This document shows positions 44,409-53,156 of a stretch of DNA of 64,000 bases, one piece after another; position 1 is the first letter of the stretch; each line of letters starts with the position of its first letter. A model generated the notes under the pieces. It did not search any database. It was not told the origin of the DNA and saw only the letters and a list, made by a program, of their open reading frames with translations. The translations under genes and the position numbers were made by a program. Source of the stretch: Clostridia bacterium (GTDB taxonomy: Bacteria; Bacillota; Clostridia; Oscillospirales; Acutalibacteraceae). The stretch is from NCBI GenBank assembly GCA_017521925.1, contig JAFXBG010000013.1, positions 1 through 64,000 of the forward strand. The letters are read 5' to 3'.

Positions 44409-44440
44409 AAACGACCCAATCTATTGATTGAGTCGTTTTT
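44409..44440 (-). terminator. Terminator of tRNA-Pro
   Basis: Stem acgacccaatc with gattgagtcgt (one wobble) around a 4-nt loop; minus-strand T run follows. Confidence 0.8.
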
Positions 44441-44443
44441 GTT

Positions 44444-44520
44444 TGGTCCGAGTGACAGGAGTCGAACCTGCGGCCTCTTGAACCCCATTCAAGCGCGCTA
44501 CCAAACTGCGCTACACCCGG
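44444..44520 (-). tRNA. tRNA-Pro (anticodon GGG)
   Basis: 77 nt with CCA. Acceptor CCGGGTG pairs with CACTCGG (one G-U), D arm GCGC/GCGC, anticodon arm CTTGA-ATGGGGT-TCAAG with GGG, T arm GCAGG-TTCGACT-CCTGT, then A and encoded CCA. Confidence 0.95.
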
Positions 44521-44537
44521 ATTGGACAACGGTAGTT

Positions 44538-44566
44538 ATTATACCACTAAGTTTGTGAAAATGCAA
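44538..44566 (-). promoter_or_regulatory. Sigma-A promoter of tRNA-Pro
   Basis: TTGCAT (44561-44566) and TATAAT (44538-44543) with a 17-bp spacer on the minus strand. Confidence 0.8.
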
Positions 44567-44617
44567 GTGTTTTTTTGAAAAAAACTGAACTTTTTATCAT
44601 TTTATAAATAATAAGGA

Positions 44618-46378
44618 TTATCGTTGTTCTATTTCTCTAAGTTTCGGCGTTACATAAACCGTTTTCTGCTCGGTATAAATTACTTTGCCGGGCTTAGCTC
44701 CCTGGGGTTTATTTACCCGCCTTATTAAAGTATAGTCTACAGGCACCTGTGAAGAGTCCTTGGCTTTGCTGAAATAGGCGGCAATTTGTGCAGCCTCTAA
44801 AATAGCCTGGTCACTTACCTCTCTGCCGTCAGTAACTATAACCGCATGGCTTCCGGGAATATCTTTGGTATGAAACCAAAGGTCGTTTTTGTTTGCGGTT
44901 TTCAGGGTAAGCAAATCGTTCTGGCGGTTATTCCTGCCTACCAGAATTTTAAAACCGTCACTTGTTTCAAATTCTCTGAAATCAGGCTTTAAAGCTTTCG
45001 CTTTGCGGTTATTTTTTTCGCTTTTATTCTCTTTAAGATATCCCTCTGAAATAAGCTCCTGACGGATACTGCTTAAGTCCTGCTCGCTTTCTGCCCTGTG
45101 GATTTCGTCAGCAACGGTTTCAAGGTAACTAAGCTCTTCGGCAGAGTTTTCAATCTGCACCCTAAGCATTTTATCTGCAGTTTTTGCTTTGGCATAGTCC
45201 TTATAATATTTCTGGGCATTCTGCTGGGGAGTTTTGGTTACATCAAGGGCAATGCGGATTGTAGCAGCATTTTCGTCATAAAAATTAATTACGTCTGCGT
45301 AAGGCACTCCCTTTTTGATAAGGTGCATATTAGCACCTATCAGGTCGCCTGTTATACGCAGAATTTCTCTGTCCTGACATTTCTCAAGCTCTACCTTCTG
45401 CACAGAGATTTTACGTGCCAGACGCTCAATATTATTAGACACAAGTCTGGACAAAGAGTGAGACTTAACCCTCATTCGCTCCTGGCTTTCACGGGTATGA
45501 TAAAAAGCATCCAGAGCTTTGCAGAAGCTTTCAAACTCAAACTTCTGTACGCTGTCGCCATACTGAGAAATGGGCATAAATGCAAAATCGAAAAGCTTGC
45601 CCTGATTGTTTTTCAGTGTTACAGCGTAAGACTCAGGGTTTAACACCTTCTCTTTAATCAGTGTTAAAGCTTCTTTTAAACTTTGCCATTCGCTGTTGTT
45701 CATCAAGTCTTTATCTGTATCGGGTGCACCTGTAGAAATATAGGCAAGCTCTCTGCAAATCACAGGAGAAATACCGGTAAGTGTATTTAAAATTGCCTTA
45801 TCCAGACGGCTGTCCTCAGAATTTTCTATGGCATTGATAATACTCTCGGTATCCTCGGTTTCAATACTAAGTTTATCCTGTGAAGGGGGCATTTCGTAAA
45901 CAAGAGAAGGCAGTACAAGTCGCTTTGAAGAAAGGGTAACATCCACCCTTTTTAAAGCATCTATAATCACACCTTCGCCGTCAATAAGCACAATATTGCT
46001 GTGTTTACCCATAATTTCAACCGCAAGAGTAAGTTTTACTTTGTCACCAAGTTCGTTAACTGAGTCAAAGTCAAACATAAGCATTCGCTCTAATCCGGGC
46101 TGACGAATCGCAGTAAGCTTTGCAGAGGTAAGACGCTTGCGAAGAAGCATACAGAACATAGGCGGTTTATCGGGATTTTCTACGGAATATTCGGTAATGC
46201 CTACTCTGGGAGAATCCGCACGGGTAGAAATAAGAAGACGTTTGTTGCCGTCAAAAGTTCTTAAATTTATGATAAGCTCATCGCGGTTAGGCTCGTAAAC
46301 CTGACTTACTCTGGAGTCAACAAGCATACTTTCAAGTTCTGTTTTTATATGTCGCAAAAATATTCCGTCAAGTGCCAC
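44618..46378 (-). CDS. rqcH: NFACT-family ribosome quality control protein RqcH
   Basis: 586 residues. The NFACT-N domain (about 1-210) opens MALDGIFLRHIKTELE and is followed by a coiled-coil region (about 270-440). The NFACT-R domain (about 460-560) has LLVGRNN-type strands and NDLWFHTKDIPGSHAVIV. RqcH (earlier called fibronectin-binding protein A) recruits tRNA-Ala to stalled 50S subunits to add C-terminal alanine tails for degradation. The last segment is KPGKVIYTEQKTVYVTP, as in homologues. Confidence 0.92.
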   Translation of the reverse strand: MALDGIFLRHIKTELESMLVDSRVSQVYEPNRDELIINLRTFDGNKRLLISTRADSPRVGITEYSVENPDKPPMFCMLLRKRLTSAKLTAIRQPGLERMLMFDFDSVNELGDKVKLTLAVEIMGKHSNIVLIDGEGVIIDALKRVDVTLSSKRLVLPSLVYEMPPSQDKLSIETEDTESIINAIENSEDSRLDKAILNTLTGISPVICRELAYISTGAPDTDKDLMNNSEWQSLKEALTLIKEKVLNPESYAVTLKNNQGKLFDFAFMPISQYGDSVQKFEFESFCKALDAFYHTRESQERMRVKSHSLSRLVSNNIERLARKISVQKVELEKCQDREILRITGDLIGANMHLIKKGVPYADVINFYDENAATIRIALDVTKTPQQNAQKYYKDYAKAKTADKMLRVQIENSAEELSYLETVADEIHRAESEQDLSSIRQELISEGYLKENKSEKNNRKAKALKPDFREFETSDGFKILVGRNNRQNDLLTLKTANKNDLWFHTKDIPGSHAVIVTDGREVSDQAILEAAQIAAYFSKAKDSSQVPVDYTLIRRVNKPQGAKPGKVIYTEQKTVYVTPKLREIEQR

Positions 46379-46410
46379 ATTAATCTCTCCCTTCTAAATA
46401 ATTTTAACCC

Positions 46411-46480
46411 ACCGTTAATGTAAGTTAACCTCTTAACTAAAACTGTCCAAAGGCGGAATTGCCCTCCCGTGGCTAACGGG
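46411..46480 (-). repeat. Stop-adjacent dispersed element, copy C
   Basis: On the minus strand it begins on the base after the rlmH stop: cccgttagccacggg, agggcaattccgccttt, then agaggttaacttacattaacgg. The inner hairpin is extended by a matched pair change (cccgt/acggg). Confidence 0.75.
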
Positions 46481-46963
46481 TTATTTATGATATTTTCCGC
46501 CTGTGCTTATCTGAAAAGCACGATATACTTGCTCTAAAATCATTACTCTGAAAAGCTGATGCGGGAAGGTCATAGGGCTTACGGAAAGCCTTAAATCTGC
46601 TCTGCGTTTAACATCGTCAGAAAGTCCGAAAGAACTGCCGATAATAATATCTACACGGCTCTTACCCTCAACACTTATTCTGTCAAAAAGTTTGGAAAGT
46701 TCTTCGCTCGGCATCATTTTGCCCTCAATGCACATAGCAATTACAAAAGAATCCTTACCTATCTTTGCAAGGATTTTTTCGCTCTCGCTTTTAAGGGCAT
46801 TGGTTATTTCAGAGTCGCTGACTTTATCAGGAATCTTGGTTTCGTCCAGCTCAGTAATATTTAATTTGCAAAAAGCAGAGAGTCTTTTTGAATACTCTTT
46901 TATAGCATCGGTAAGAAATTTTTCCTTAAGCTTACCTACACAGATAATATTTACATTTAACAT
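46481..46963 (-). CDS. rlmH: 23S rRNA pseudouridine(1915) N3-methyltransferase RlmH
   Basis: 160 residues, the usual length. The SPOUT fold shows IIIGSSFGLSDDVKRRADLR and the C-terminal MTFPHQLFRVMILEQVYRAF with final GGKYHK. It methylates pseudouridine 1915 in helix 69 of 23S rRNA using SAM. The WalJ-like gene lies 7 bp upstream, so they share a transcript. Confidence 0.96.
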   Translation of the reverse strand: MLNVNIICVGKLKEKFLTDAIKEYSKRLSAFCKLNITELDETKIPDKVSDSEITNALKSESEKILAKIGKDSFVIAMCIEGKMMPSEELSKLFDRISVEGKSRVDIIIGSSFGLSDDVKRRADLRLSVSPMTFPHQLFRVMILEQVYRAFQISTGGKYHK

Positions 46964-46970
46964 AACTGCC

Positions 46971-47759
46971 TCAGAAAATTATAGATTTGCCGTTTGTCTC
47001 TACGGGTGCAACTTCAAGGGTAAAATCAAGCCCCAGTGCCAACCCCTCTTTTGTCAGGCTTTCAAGGGATGTATTGTAAGCAAGGAGCGGAGTATTATTC
47101 TCTTTGCTTAAATGACCTAAGATAATGCGGTTAACACCGCTCTTTACAAGCTCAGGCAATTCCTCAGCACAGGCTTTGTTTGAAAGGTGGCCCTTGTCAG
47201 AAAGAATGCGTTTTTTAAGTACATAGGGATACGGCCCGCATCTGAGCATATCAATATCATGGTTTGACTCAATAACCGCAAGGCTTGATTTTTTAATAGC
47301 TTCCCTGACATCGGGGAGCATAATACCCATATCCGTTGCAATTGTTGCACGTCTGCCGTCGGGAGTTGTTACGGAATAGGCACAGCTCTCAGCACTGTCG
47401 TGAGGTGTATTGTGACGTTCAATAAGCATATCGCCGATAGATACCTTTGTTTCTATAACATCTGCAGTAAAACGCGAGCTGAGCTTGTCGCTACGTTCCA
47501 GTGCATTTAAAGTACCTTCACTGCCGTACACCGTAAAGCCGTAACGTGAAGCCAGTACCTTTAAACCTTGACAATGGTCGCTATGTTCGTGAGTAATAAA
47601 CACCGCGCGAACATTTCTTAAGTCAAGGTTATTGCTTTGCATAGCCATTTCAATCTGCTTACAGCTTCTGCCTGCATCAATAAGTACCCCCTGACCCGAA
47701 GACCCTATGTAATAACTGTTGCCTGAGCTTGAGCTGAATAATGTAACGAATTTTGCCAC
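46971..47759 (-). CDS. MBL-fold metallohydrolase of the YycJ/WalJ type
   Basis: 262 residues. It opens VTLFSSSSGNSYYIGS, and the metal-binding HxHxDH appears as ITHEHSDHCQGL (about 55). Later His/Asp residues are in RHNTPHDSAES and ATDMGIM. WalJ-type proteins are 5'-3' exonucleases linked to mismatch repair or cell-wall control. In many Firmicutes the gene neighbours rlmH, as here. Confidence 0.9.
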   Translation of the reverse strand: MAKFVTLFSSSSGNSYYIGSSGQGVLIDAGRSCKQIEMAMQSNNLDLRNVRAVFITHEHSDHCQGLKVLASRYGFTVYGSEGTLNALERSDKLSSRFTADVIETKVSIGDMLIERHNTPHDSAESCAYSVTTPDGRRATIATDMGIMLPDVREAIKKSSLAVIESNHDIDMLRCGPYPYVLKKRILSDKGHLSNKACAEELPELVKSGVNRIILGHLSKENNTPLLAYNTSLESLTKEGLALGLDFTLEVAPVETNGKSIIF

Positions 47760-47821
47760 CGTGATTACCTCTTTAATACAAAAACGGGGAGTACAGATGT
47801 ACTCCCTGAGTTTTTACTTTA

Positions 47822-49114
47822 TTAAGCTGTTGTTGCGACTTCATCGTCGGGAACATACTGCTTTTTAATATCTGCACCAATTGCTCTGAACTTGTCGATA
47901 ATTTCCTCATAGCCTCTTTCAATATAATTGATAGAACCTACTTCGGTTTCGCCTGATGCAACCAAGCCTGCAATAATAAGTGCGGCACCTGCTCTTAAGT
48001 CTGTAGCCTTAACAGGAGCACCGTGAAGCTCTTTTACACCCTCGACAACCGCAACTCTGCCTTCAACAGAAATCTTAGCACCCATAAGCAAAAGCTCACG
48101 TACATACTGGAATCGGTTATCCCATACATTCTCTGTAACTATACTTGTTCCCTCAAGGGTTGAGAGCATAGCCACGAACTGAGGCTGACAATCGGTAGGG
48201 AAACCGGGATGAGGCATGGTTTTGATGTTACAGCTCTTTAAAGGTCTTTTGGAAGCATCAATTCTGACAGCCTCGTCATACTCTTCAACCTCAACACCAA
48301 TATCGGAAAGCTTTGCGGTAATAGAGTCAAGGTGCTTGGGAGTAACATTTTTAACAAGCAAACTACCGCGGGTAGCAACGGCTGCCGCCATATATGTGCC
48401 TGCTTCTATCTGGTCGGGGATAATGGAGTAAGTGATACCGTGAAGGTAGTCAACACCCCTGATTTTAATTACATCTGTACCTGCACCGCGGATGTTGGCA
48501 CCCATAGAGTTCAGGAAGTTGGCAAGGTCAACAATATGAGGCTCTTTAGCCGCATTTTCGATAATTGTCTGACCCTCTGCCTTAACAGCTGCGAGCATAA
48601 TATTCATAGTAGAACCAACGGAAACAGTGTCAAAATACACGTTGGCACCGTGAAGTCTTGTGTCACACTTTGCCTCAACAATACCGCCATTTACAAGCTC
48701 ACAGTTTGCACCAAGTGCGGCAAAGCCCTTAAGGTGCTGGTCAATGGGACGAACACCGAAATTACAACCGCCGGGAAGGGCAACTTTCGCATTATGAAAT
48801 CTGCCTAAAAGTGCACCGATAAGATAGTAAGAAGCACGCATACCTCTTACGGAATCATCAGTAGCACTGAAGGTATTTATAGGACGGGAGTCAATCTCAA
48901 GGGTGTGTTTATTTACCCTCTTAACGATTGCACCTAAGTTTTTAAGGATATTTGCAATAAGAGTAACATCACTGATGTTAGGTATATTTTCAATACGACA
49001 AGGCTCATCACAAAGGATAGCCGCAGGTATAACTGCTACAGCTGCATTTTTTGCACCGCTGATTGTAACCTCACCATGTAAGGGCTTGCCGCCGTTAATT
49101 ATATATTTATCCAA
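47822..49114 (-). CDS. murA: UDP-N-acetylglucosamine 1-carboxyvinyltransferase
   Basis: 430 residues with a TTG start at 49114 behind CGGAG. It shows GAKNAAVAVIPAAIL, LPGGCNFGVRPIDQH with the catalytic Cys117 (target of fosfomycin), and FPTDCQPQF. It transfers enolpyruvate to UDP-GlcNAc, the first committed step of peptidoglycan synthesis. Gram-positives usually carry two murA copies; only this one is in the window. Confidence 0.96.
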   Translation of the reverse strand: MDKYIINGGKPLHGEVTISGAKNAAVAVIPAAILCDEPCRIENIPNISDVTLIANILKNLGAIVKRVNKHTLEIDSRPINTFSATDDSVRGMRASYYLIGALLGRFHNAKVALPGGCNFGVRPIDQHLKGFAALGANCELVNGGIVEAKCDTRLHGANVYFDTVSVGSTMNIMLAAVKAEGQTIIENAAKEPHIVDLANFLNSMGANIRGAGTDVIKIRGVDYLHGITYSIIPDQIEAGTYMAAAVATRGSLLVKNVTPKHLDSITAKLSDIGVEVEEYDEAVRIDASKRPLKSCNIKTMPHPGFPTDCQPQFVAMLSTLEGTSIVTENVWDNRFQYVRELLLMGAKISVEGRVAVVEGVKELHGAPVKATDLRAGAALIIAGLVASGETEVGSINYIERGYEEIIDKFRAIGADIKKQYVPDDEVATTA

Positions 49115-49462
49115 ATCTGCACACTCCGATAACTTTAAAGTATTATGGTTTATGCTTATTGTGTTAAAAACAAGCTGAAAGTAATTTTGAAAAGCCTCGA
49201 CGAAACAAAAGAAGCTGAATTTTAGTAAAATAACGGCTTTTCTTCTTTGTAGGAATTATACAAATGATATAGACGCTAATTGGTCAGTCTAACCATTTTA
49301 CCTATACCAAAATAATAATATATCTTAGGGTTAATGTCAACCGATATTTTGAATTGTAATACTTTTTGGTAATATTGCTTTTAATTGTTTTTTTATAGCT
49401 TATTTTTAATATAAAAACACCAAGGAGCTGTAATCATTTTGACATAATCTTCCTTAAAAAAT
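49115..49462. other. 348-bp gene-free region upstream of murA
   Basis: No convincing gene. It holds the murA leader (about 115-200 bp, with a TATAAT at minus-strand sequence tttgtataattcc near 49256) and an AT-rich stretch downstream of the YifB gene stop. No clear terminator or RNA element was recognised. Confidence 0.5.
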
Positions 49463-51001
49463 TCATTCTGCATCCCAGTATTTTTTATCAAGTGCACGGT
49501 ACTGCACAGCCTCCAATATATGTGCAGACTCAATAATCTCGCTTTCATCAAGGTCGGCAATGGTTCGTGCAACTTTAAGCACTCTGTCAAAGGCACGTGC
49601 AGACAGATTAAGCTTTTCAAAAGCTTTCTTAAGCACCGCTTCAGCATCATCACTCATAACACAGATTTTATGCAAAAGTGAAGAAGTTATTCGTGCGTTG
49701 CAGGTAATACCTGTACCCTCAAAACGCTTGTGCTGAATAGCTCTGGCTTTATTTACCCGCTCCTTGATTTTTGATGACGGCTCTCCGCCCTGAGCCTTTC
49801 CGCTTAGCTCATCGTAATCCACAGGAGGCACCTCAATATGAATATCAATTCGGTCTAAAAGAGGTCCCGACACCCTGCCTAAATATCTGTTTATAGCTTT
49901 GGGGTTACAGGTACATTTTCTTTTAGGATGTCCGTAAAAACCGCAAGGGCACGGGTTCATCGCGGCAATAAGCATTACCGAGCAAGGGTAGCTTACCGTT
50001 GCATGAACACGTGATACCGTAACAATGCTGTCCTCAATAGGCTGACGCAGTACTTCAAGTGCCTGACGTGAAAATTCAGGAAGCTCATCCAAAAACAAAA
50101 CTCCGCCGTGTGCCAGCGATACCTCACCGGGCTTCGGAATTGTTCCTCCACCTGAAAGTCCTACAGGAGAAACCGTATGATGAGGGCTTCTGAAGGGTCT
50201 TACCCTAACCAGAGACTCTCCCTCAGGAAGTATGCCTGCCACAGAATGAATTTTTGATGTTTCTATCATTTCGTCAAAGGTCATATCGGGAAGAATTGAC
50301 GGCATACGTTTTGCGAGCATACTTTTACCTGCGCCGGGCGGACCGATTAAAAGAACATTATGTCCGCCTGCGGCAGCAATTTCAAGGGCACGCTTTGCTT
50401 CAAACTGACCCCTGACCTCTGAAAAATCAGGCATAGGTGCATTAATAATGCTCAAATTATTTGCTATGGCTTTTTCTATATAGCTTCTGTCTTTAAGATG
50501 ATTCAGAAGCTCTGTAACATCCCTGACGGGATACACGTCTATTCCCTCAACAACTGCACCTTCAGCACCATTTTTAAAAGGAACAAAAACCGATTTGAAA
50601 CCTGCATCCCTTGCCTTGATAACCATTGGCAAAACACCGTTTGTAGGTCTTACCTCACCCGAAAGGGAAAGCTCGCCGATAAAAGCAAAGTCGGCAATAT
50701 CTGTGCTTAGCTGGTCGGTAGCCTTTAAAAGTGCAATAAGTATAGGCAAATCATATAAGGGACCTTCTTTACGGATATCTGCAGGTGCAAGGTTTACGGT
50801 TATGTGCCTTTCAGGAAAAGCAAAACCGCAGTGAATCATAGCTGTACGAACACGCTCGCGGCTTTCTTTTATGGCTGTATCAGGCAAACCAACAATTTCA
50901 AAGGCAACCTGACCCCCTGAAACATCAGCCTCAACCTCAACAACGTAACTGTCCATACCGAAAAGTCCCATACTGTTACACTTTACAACCATAACTTGCA
51001 C
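49463..51001 (-). CDS. YifB/ComM family Mg-chelatase-like AAA+ ATPase
   Basis: 512 residues. The N-terminal Lon-like fold (MVVKCNSMGLFGMDSYVVEVEADV) is followed by an AAA+ domain with Walker A LLIGPPGAGKSML, Walker B GVLFLDELPEF and the Cys-rich MNPCPCGFYGHPKRKCTC. ComM homologues are helicases that help branch migration during natural transformation. Other gene content that would support competence is only the ComEA-like protein at 42.4 kb. Confidence 0.93.
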   Translation of the reverse strand: MQVMVVKCNSMGLFGMDSYVVEVEADVSGGQVAFEIVGLPDTAIKESRERVRTAMIHCGFAFPERHITVNLAPADIRKEGPLYDLPILIALLKATDQLSTDIADFAFIGELSLSGEVRPTNGVLPMVIKARDAGFKSVFVPFKNGAEGAVVEGIDVYPVRDVTELLNHLKDRSYIEKAIANNLSIINAPMPDFSEVRGQFEAKRALEIAAAGGHNVLLIGPPGAGKSMLAKRMPSILPDMTFDEMIETSKIHSVAGILPEGESLVRVRPFRSPHHTVSPVGLSGGGTIPKPGEVSLAHGGVLFLDELPEFSRQALEVLRQPIEDSIVTVSRVHATVSYPCSVMLIAAMNPCPCGFYGHPKRKCTCNPKAINRYLGRVSGPLLDRIDIHIEVPPVDYDELSGKAQGGEPSSKIKERVNKARAIQHKRFEGTGITCNARITSSLLHKICVMSDDAEAVLKKAFEKLNLSARAFDRVLKVARTIADLDESEIIESAHILEAVQYRALDKKYWDAE

Positions 51002-51126
51002 CCCAAAATCTCTTAATGTTTAAATTATAACACCAAATATTGGTGAACACAAATGCAAATTTTGCTTTTTTTGTCAAAAAACGATAATTTTTTTTACAAA
51101 ATCTTATATATTTTATAAAATTTTCA

Positions 51127-51155
51127 TTGACTTATCGTACATTTTGCGTTATTAT
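51127..51155 (+). promoter_or_regulatory. Sigma-A promoter of the sigma-H-like gene
   Basis: TTGACT (51127-51132), 17-bp spacer and TATTAT (51150-51155). Its start point near 51162 rules out the ATG at 51144 and supports GTG 51192. Confidence 0.6.
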
Positions 51156-51191
51156 AGTAGAGGTATAAAGTGTATAAGAGGTGACTTTGCA

Positions 51192-51764
51192 GTGCTCCCG
51201 CATATTAATGAGCAATTAACTGAGCTTGATGACACTGCACTGTGTGCTCTGGTGTGCGGTGGAAATGAGCCTGCATTTGAAGAAATCAGTCACAGATATA
51301 AAGGTCTTATCCGCCTTATTTCAAAAGAATACTCTTATCCCGGGTTTGATTCGGGGGACTTTATGCAGTTAGGTCTTATGGGGCTTTACAGTGCCTGTAA
51401 AACCTATCAAAGCGACAAATCTATAAGCTTTAAGAATTTTGCCGCCGTTTGCATAAGGCGTCGCTTTATTTCTCTTGTACGCTCACTTTTAAACCAGAAG
51501 TCTGTTCCTGCCGATGCTTTGGTTTCCATTGACGAGGTGGAAAGTTCAGGCTCTGCATCTGACCCTGAGGATTTACTCCTTGACAAAGAGAACGACAAGC
51601 TTTTTTACGAGCTTATAAAGGGTCGGCTGTCATATATGGAGATGTGTGCCTTAAAAGGCTATGTCAGCGGTCTTTCCTACAGCGAAATCGCACAGAGCAC
51701 AGGGCTTGACGTTAAAGCTGTTGACAATGCCCTGCAAAGGGTACGCAAAAAACTGCTTAAGTAA
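51192..51764 (+). CDS. RNA polymerase sigma factor of the sigma-H type
   Basis: 190 residues from GTG 51192, 9 bp after AGAGGTGA. Region 2 (DDTALCALVCGGNEPAFEEISHRY..GLIRLISKEY, FMQLGLMGLYSACKTYQ) and region 4 (LSYSEIAQSTGLDVKAVDNALQRVRKKL) fit the sigma-70 group that includes SigH/Spo0H. Together with SpoIIID it points to sporulation capacity. Assignment to sigma-H rather than a close relative is by pattern only. A zinc-ribbon gene follows. Confidence 0.82.
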   Translation: MLPHINEQLTELDDTALCALVCGGNEPAFEEISHRYKGLIRLISKEYSYPGFDSGDFMQLGLMGLYSACKTYQSDKSISFKNFAAVCIRRRFISLVRSLLNQKSVPADALVSIDEVESSGSASDPEDLLLDKENDKLFYELIKGRLSYMEMCALKGYVSGLSYSEIAQSTGLDVKAVDNALQRVRKKLLK

Positions 51765-51768
51765 TATG

Positions 51769-51805
51769 TCCCGATAAGGATTGGCGGTGCAACTCCGCCA
51801 CGGGA
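51769..51805 (+). promoter_or_regulatory. Nested hairpin between the sigma factor and the zinc-ribbon gene
   Basis: Outer pair tcccg (51769-51773) with cggga (51801-51805) encloses tggcgg (51782-51787) with ccgcca (51795-51800). It begins 4 bases after the sigma gene stop and lies about 30 bp before the next ribosome site. No T run follows. It may be an mRNA processing or stability element. Confidence 0.45.
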
Positions 51806-51843
51806 TAAAATATTTTATTATTTCCAAAGCGAGGTAAAATCAA

Positions 51844-52137
51844 ATGTACGAAGACAAGACACTCACTTGCAAAGAATGCGGTAACGAATTTATTTTCTCC
51901 GCCGGTGAACAGGAGTTCTACGCAGAGAAAGGCTTTGTAAATGAGCCCCAGCGTTGCAAGGAATGCAGAATCGCACGCAAGAACGCAGCAAGACCTGCAA
52001 GAGAGATGTTCACTACCGTTTGTGCTGAATGCGGTGGCGAGGCAACTATCCCCTTCAGACCTATGGAGGGTAAGGACTACTATTGCAGCGAGTGCTTTGC
52101 CAAGAAGAAAGAGGCAGAGGCTGCAGACGCAGAATAA
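51844..52137 (+). CDS. Zinc-ribbon domain protein
   Basis: 97 residues. Two CxxC pairs in the N-terminal half (LTCKECGNEF and QRCKECR) and two more at the C-terminal half (TVCAECGGEA and YYCSECFAKK) suggest two zinc ribbons, as in the probable-zinc-ribbon (zf-trcl) family. A nucleic-acid or protein-binding role is likely but unproven. The start follows GCGAGGT. The gene probably shares a transcript with the sigma factor. Confidence 0.85.
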   Translation: MYEDKTLTCKECGNEFIFSAGEQEFYAEKGFVNEPQRCKECRIARKNAARPAREMFTTVCAECGGEATIPFRPMEGKDYYCSECFAKKKEAEAADAE

Positions 52138-52179
52138 TTTTTTCGGACTTTGATTCGAACATATATTATTTGTGAACAG

Positions 52180-52210
52180 GCACCTTGAGTTTTCCTCAGG
52201 GTGCTTTCTG
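52180..52210 (+). terminator. Probable terminator after the zinc-ribbon gene
   Basis: Stem gcaccttgag (52180-52189) with ctcagggtgc (52195-52204), a 5-nt loop and only a short T tract. Confidence 0.6.
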
Positions 52211-52296
52211 CTTATCAAGCGATTTCCTGTAAAAAACAGTAGCAATTTTTCTTAACCTGTGGTATAATGTTGTAAATTAATTTTGGAGGTAATATT

Positions 52297-52497
52297 ATGG
52301 CAAAGGTAACTAAAGATTCCATTATCGGTGATGTTCTTGATATGTACCCCGATACTGCTGAATATTTTTTTGAGATTGGTATGCATTGCTTAGGATGTCC
52401 CTCAGCAAGAGGCGAGTCTATCGAGATGGCATGTGCTGTTCACGGCACAGACCCTGAGGCTTTAATCGCAAAAATTAATGCACACATCGGCGAGTAA
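52297..52497 (+). CDS. DUF1858 redox-disulfide domain protein
   Basis: 66 residues. It has VTKDSIIGDVLDMYPDTAEYFFEIGMHCLGCPSA, the pattern of the DUF1858 domain associated with hybrid cluster proteins; the CLGC pair is the likely redox or metal site. The promoter has a TATAAT at 52263-52268 with an extended TGG. The stop TAA overlaps the ATG of trmK by one base. Confidence 0.9.
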   Translation: MAKVTKDSIIGDVLDMYPDTAEYFFEIGMHCLGCPSARGESIEMACAVHGTDPEALIAKINAHIGE

Positions 52498-53156
52498 TGC
52501 GTCCGCTTTTTACTCTTAACAACCGCCTTTCTCTTTGTGCAGAAATGGTGCGTAAAGGTGCAAAAATTGCCGACATAGGCACAGACCACGCTTATCTGCC
52601 CGTATGGCTTGTCCGTGCGGGCTTTGCGTCATTTGCCCTTGCTTGCGACATTAAAGCTGAACCTTTAATGCAAGGCGAGCTTACCATAAAAAAATACCAC
52701 GCCGAGGATTTAGTCGAAACCCGACTTTGCGACGGACTTAACGCAGTAAACCCTGAGGAAGCTGACGACATAATCATTGCAGGTATGGGCGGAGAAACCA
52801 TTGTGCACATTTTAAGCGATGCTAATTGGCTTAAAGATAAAAGCAAAAATCTTATCTTACAGCCAATGTCAAAGCACGAGCTTGTTATCAATTATCTTTA
52901 CAAAAACGGCTTTGAGCTTAAAGAGCACAAATGCACCACCTGCGACGGCAAAATATACACCGCTTTCCTGGCAAGCTACACAGGAAACACAAAGACCCCC
53001 GATGAGGTTTTCACCTACACAGGGCTTCTTAAAAATGACGATGAAAACGACCTGAGATTTCTTAACTCTACAGTAAACCACCTTGAGAAAAAATCAAATG
53101 CCAATCCACATTTCGGCGAAATAGCCGATAAAATAAAAGCGAGGTTTTTGTTATGA
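52497..53156 (+). CDS. trmK: tRNA (adenine(22)-N1)-methyltransferase
   Basis: 219 residues. SAM-binding IADIGTDHAYLPVWLV, ACDIKAEP, and DDIIIAGMGGETIVHIL, then LQPMSKHELVINYLYKNGF. TrmK methylates adenine 22 in the D-loop of some tRNAs. In Firmicutes it is regularly followed by the Nif3-like gene, as here with a 4-bp overlap. Confidence 0.94.
   Translation: MRPLFTLNNRLSLCAEMVRKGAKIADIGTDHAYLPVWLVRAGFASFALACDIKAEPLMQGELTIKKYHAEDLVETRLCDGLNAVNPEEADDIIIAGMGGETIVHILSDANWLKDKSKNLILQPMSKHELVINYLYKNGFELKEHKCTTCDGKIYTAFLASYTGNTKTPDEVFTYTGLLKNDDENDLRFLNSTVNHLEKKSNANPHFGEIADKIKARFLL

Noticed and set aside
49393-49653. 86-codon minus frame
   Set aside because: Overlaps the end of the YifB gene in another frame with no domain or ribosome site.
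51769-51805. Fifth copy of the dispersed element
   Set aside because: Only ggcgg and ctcc blocks resemble it; the gttagccac core is absent.
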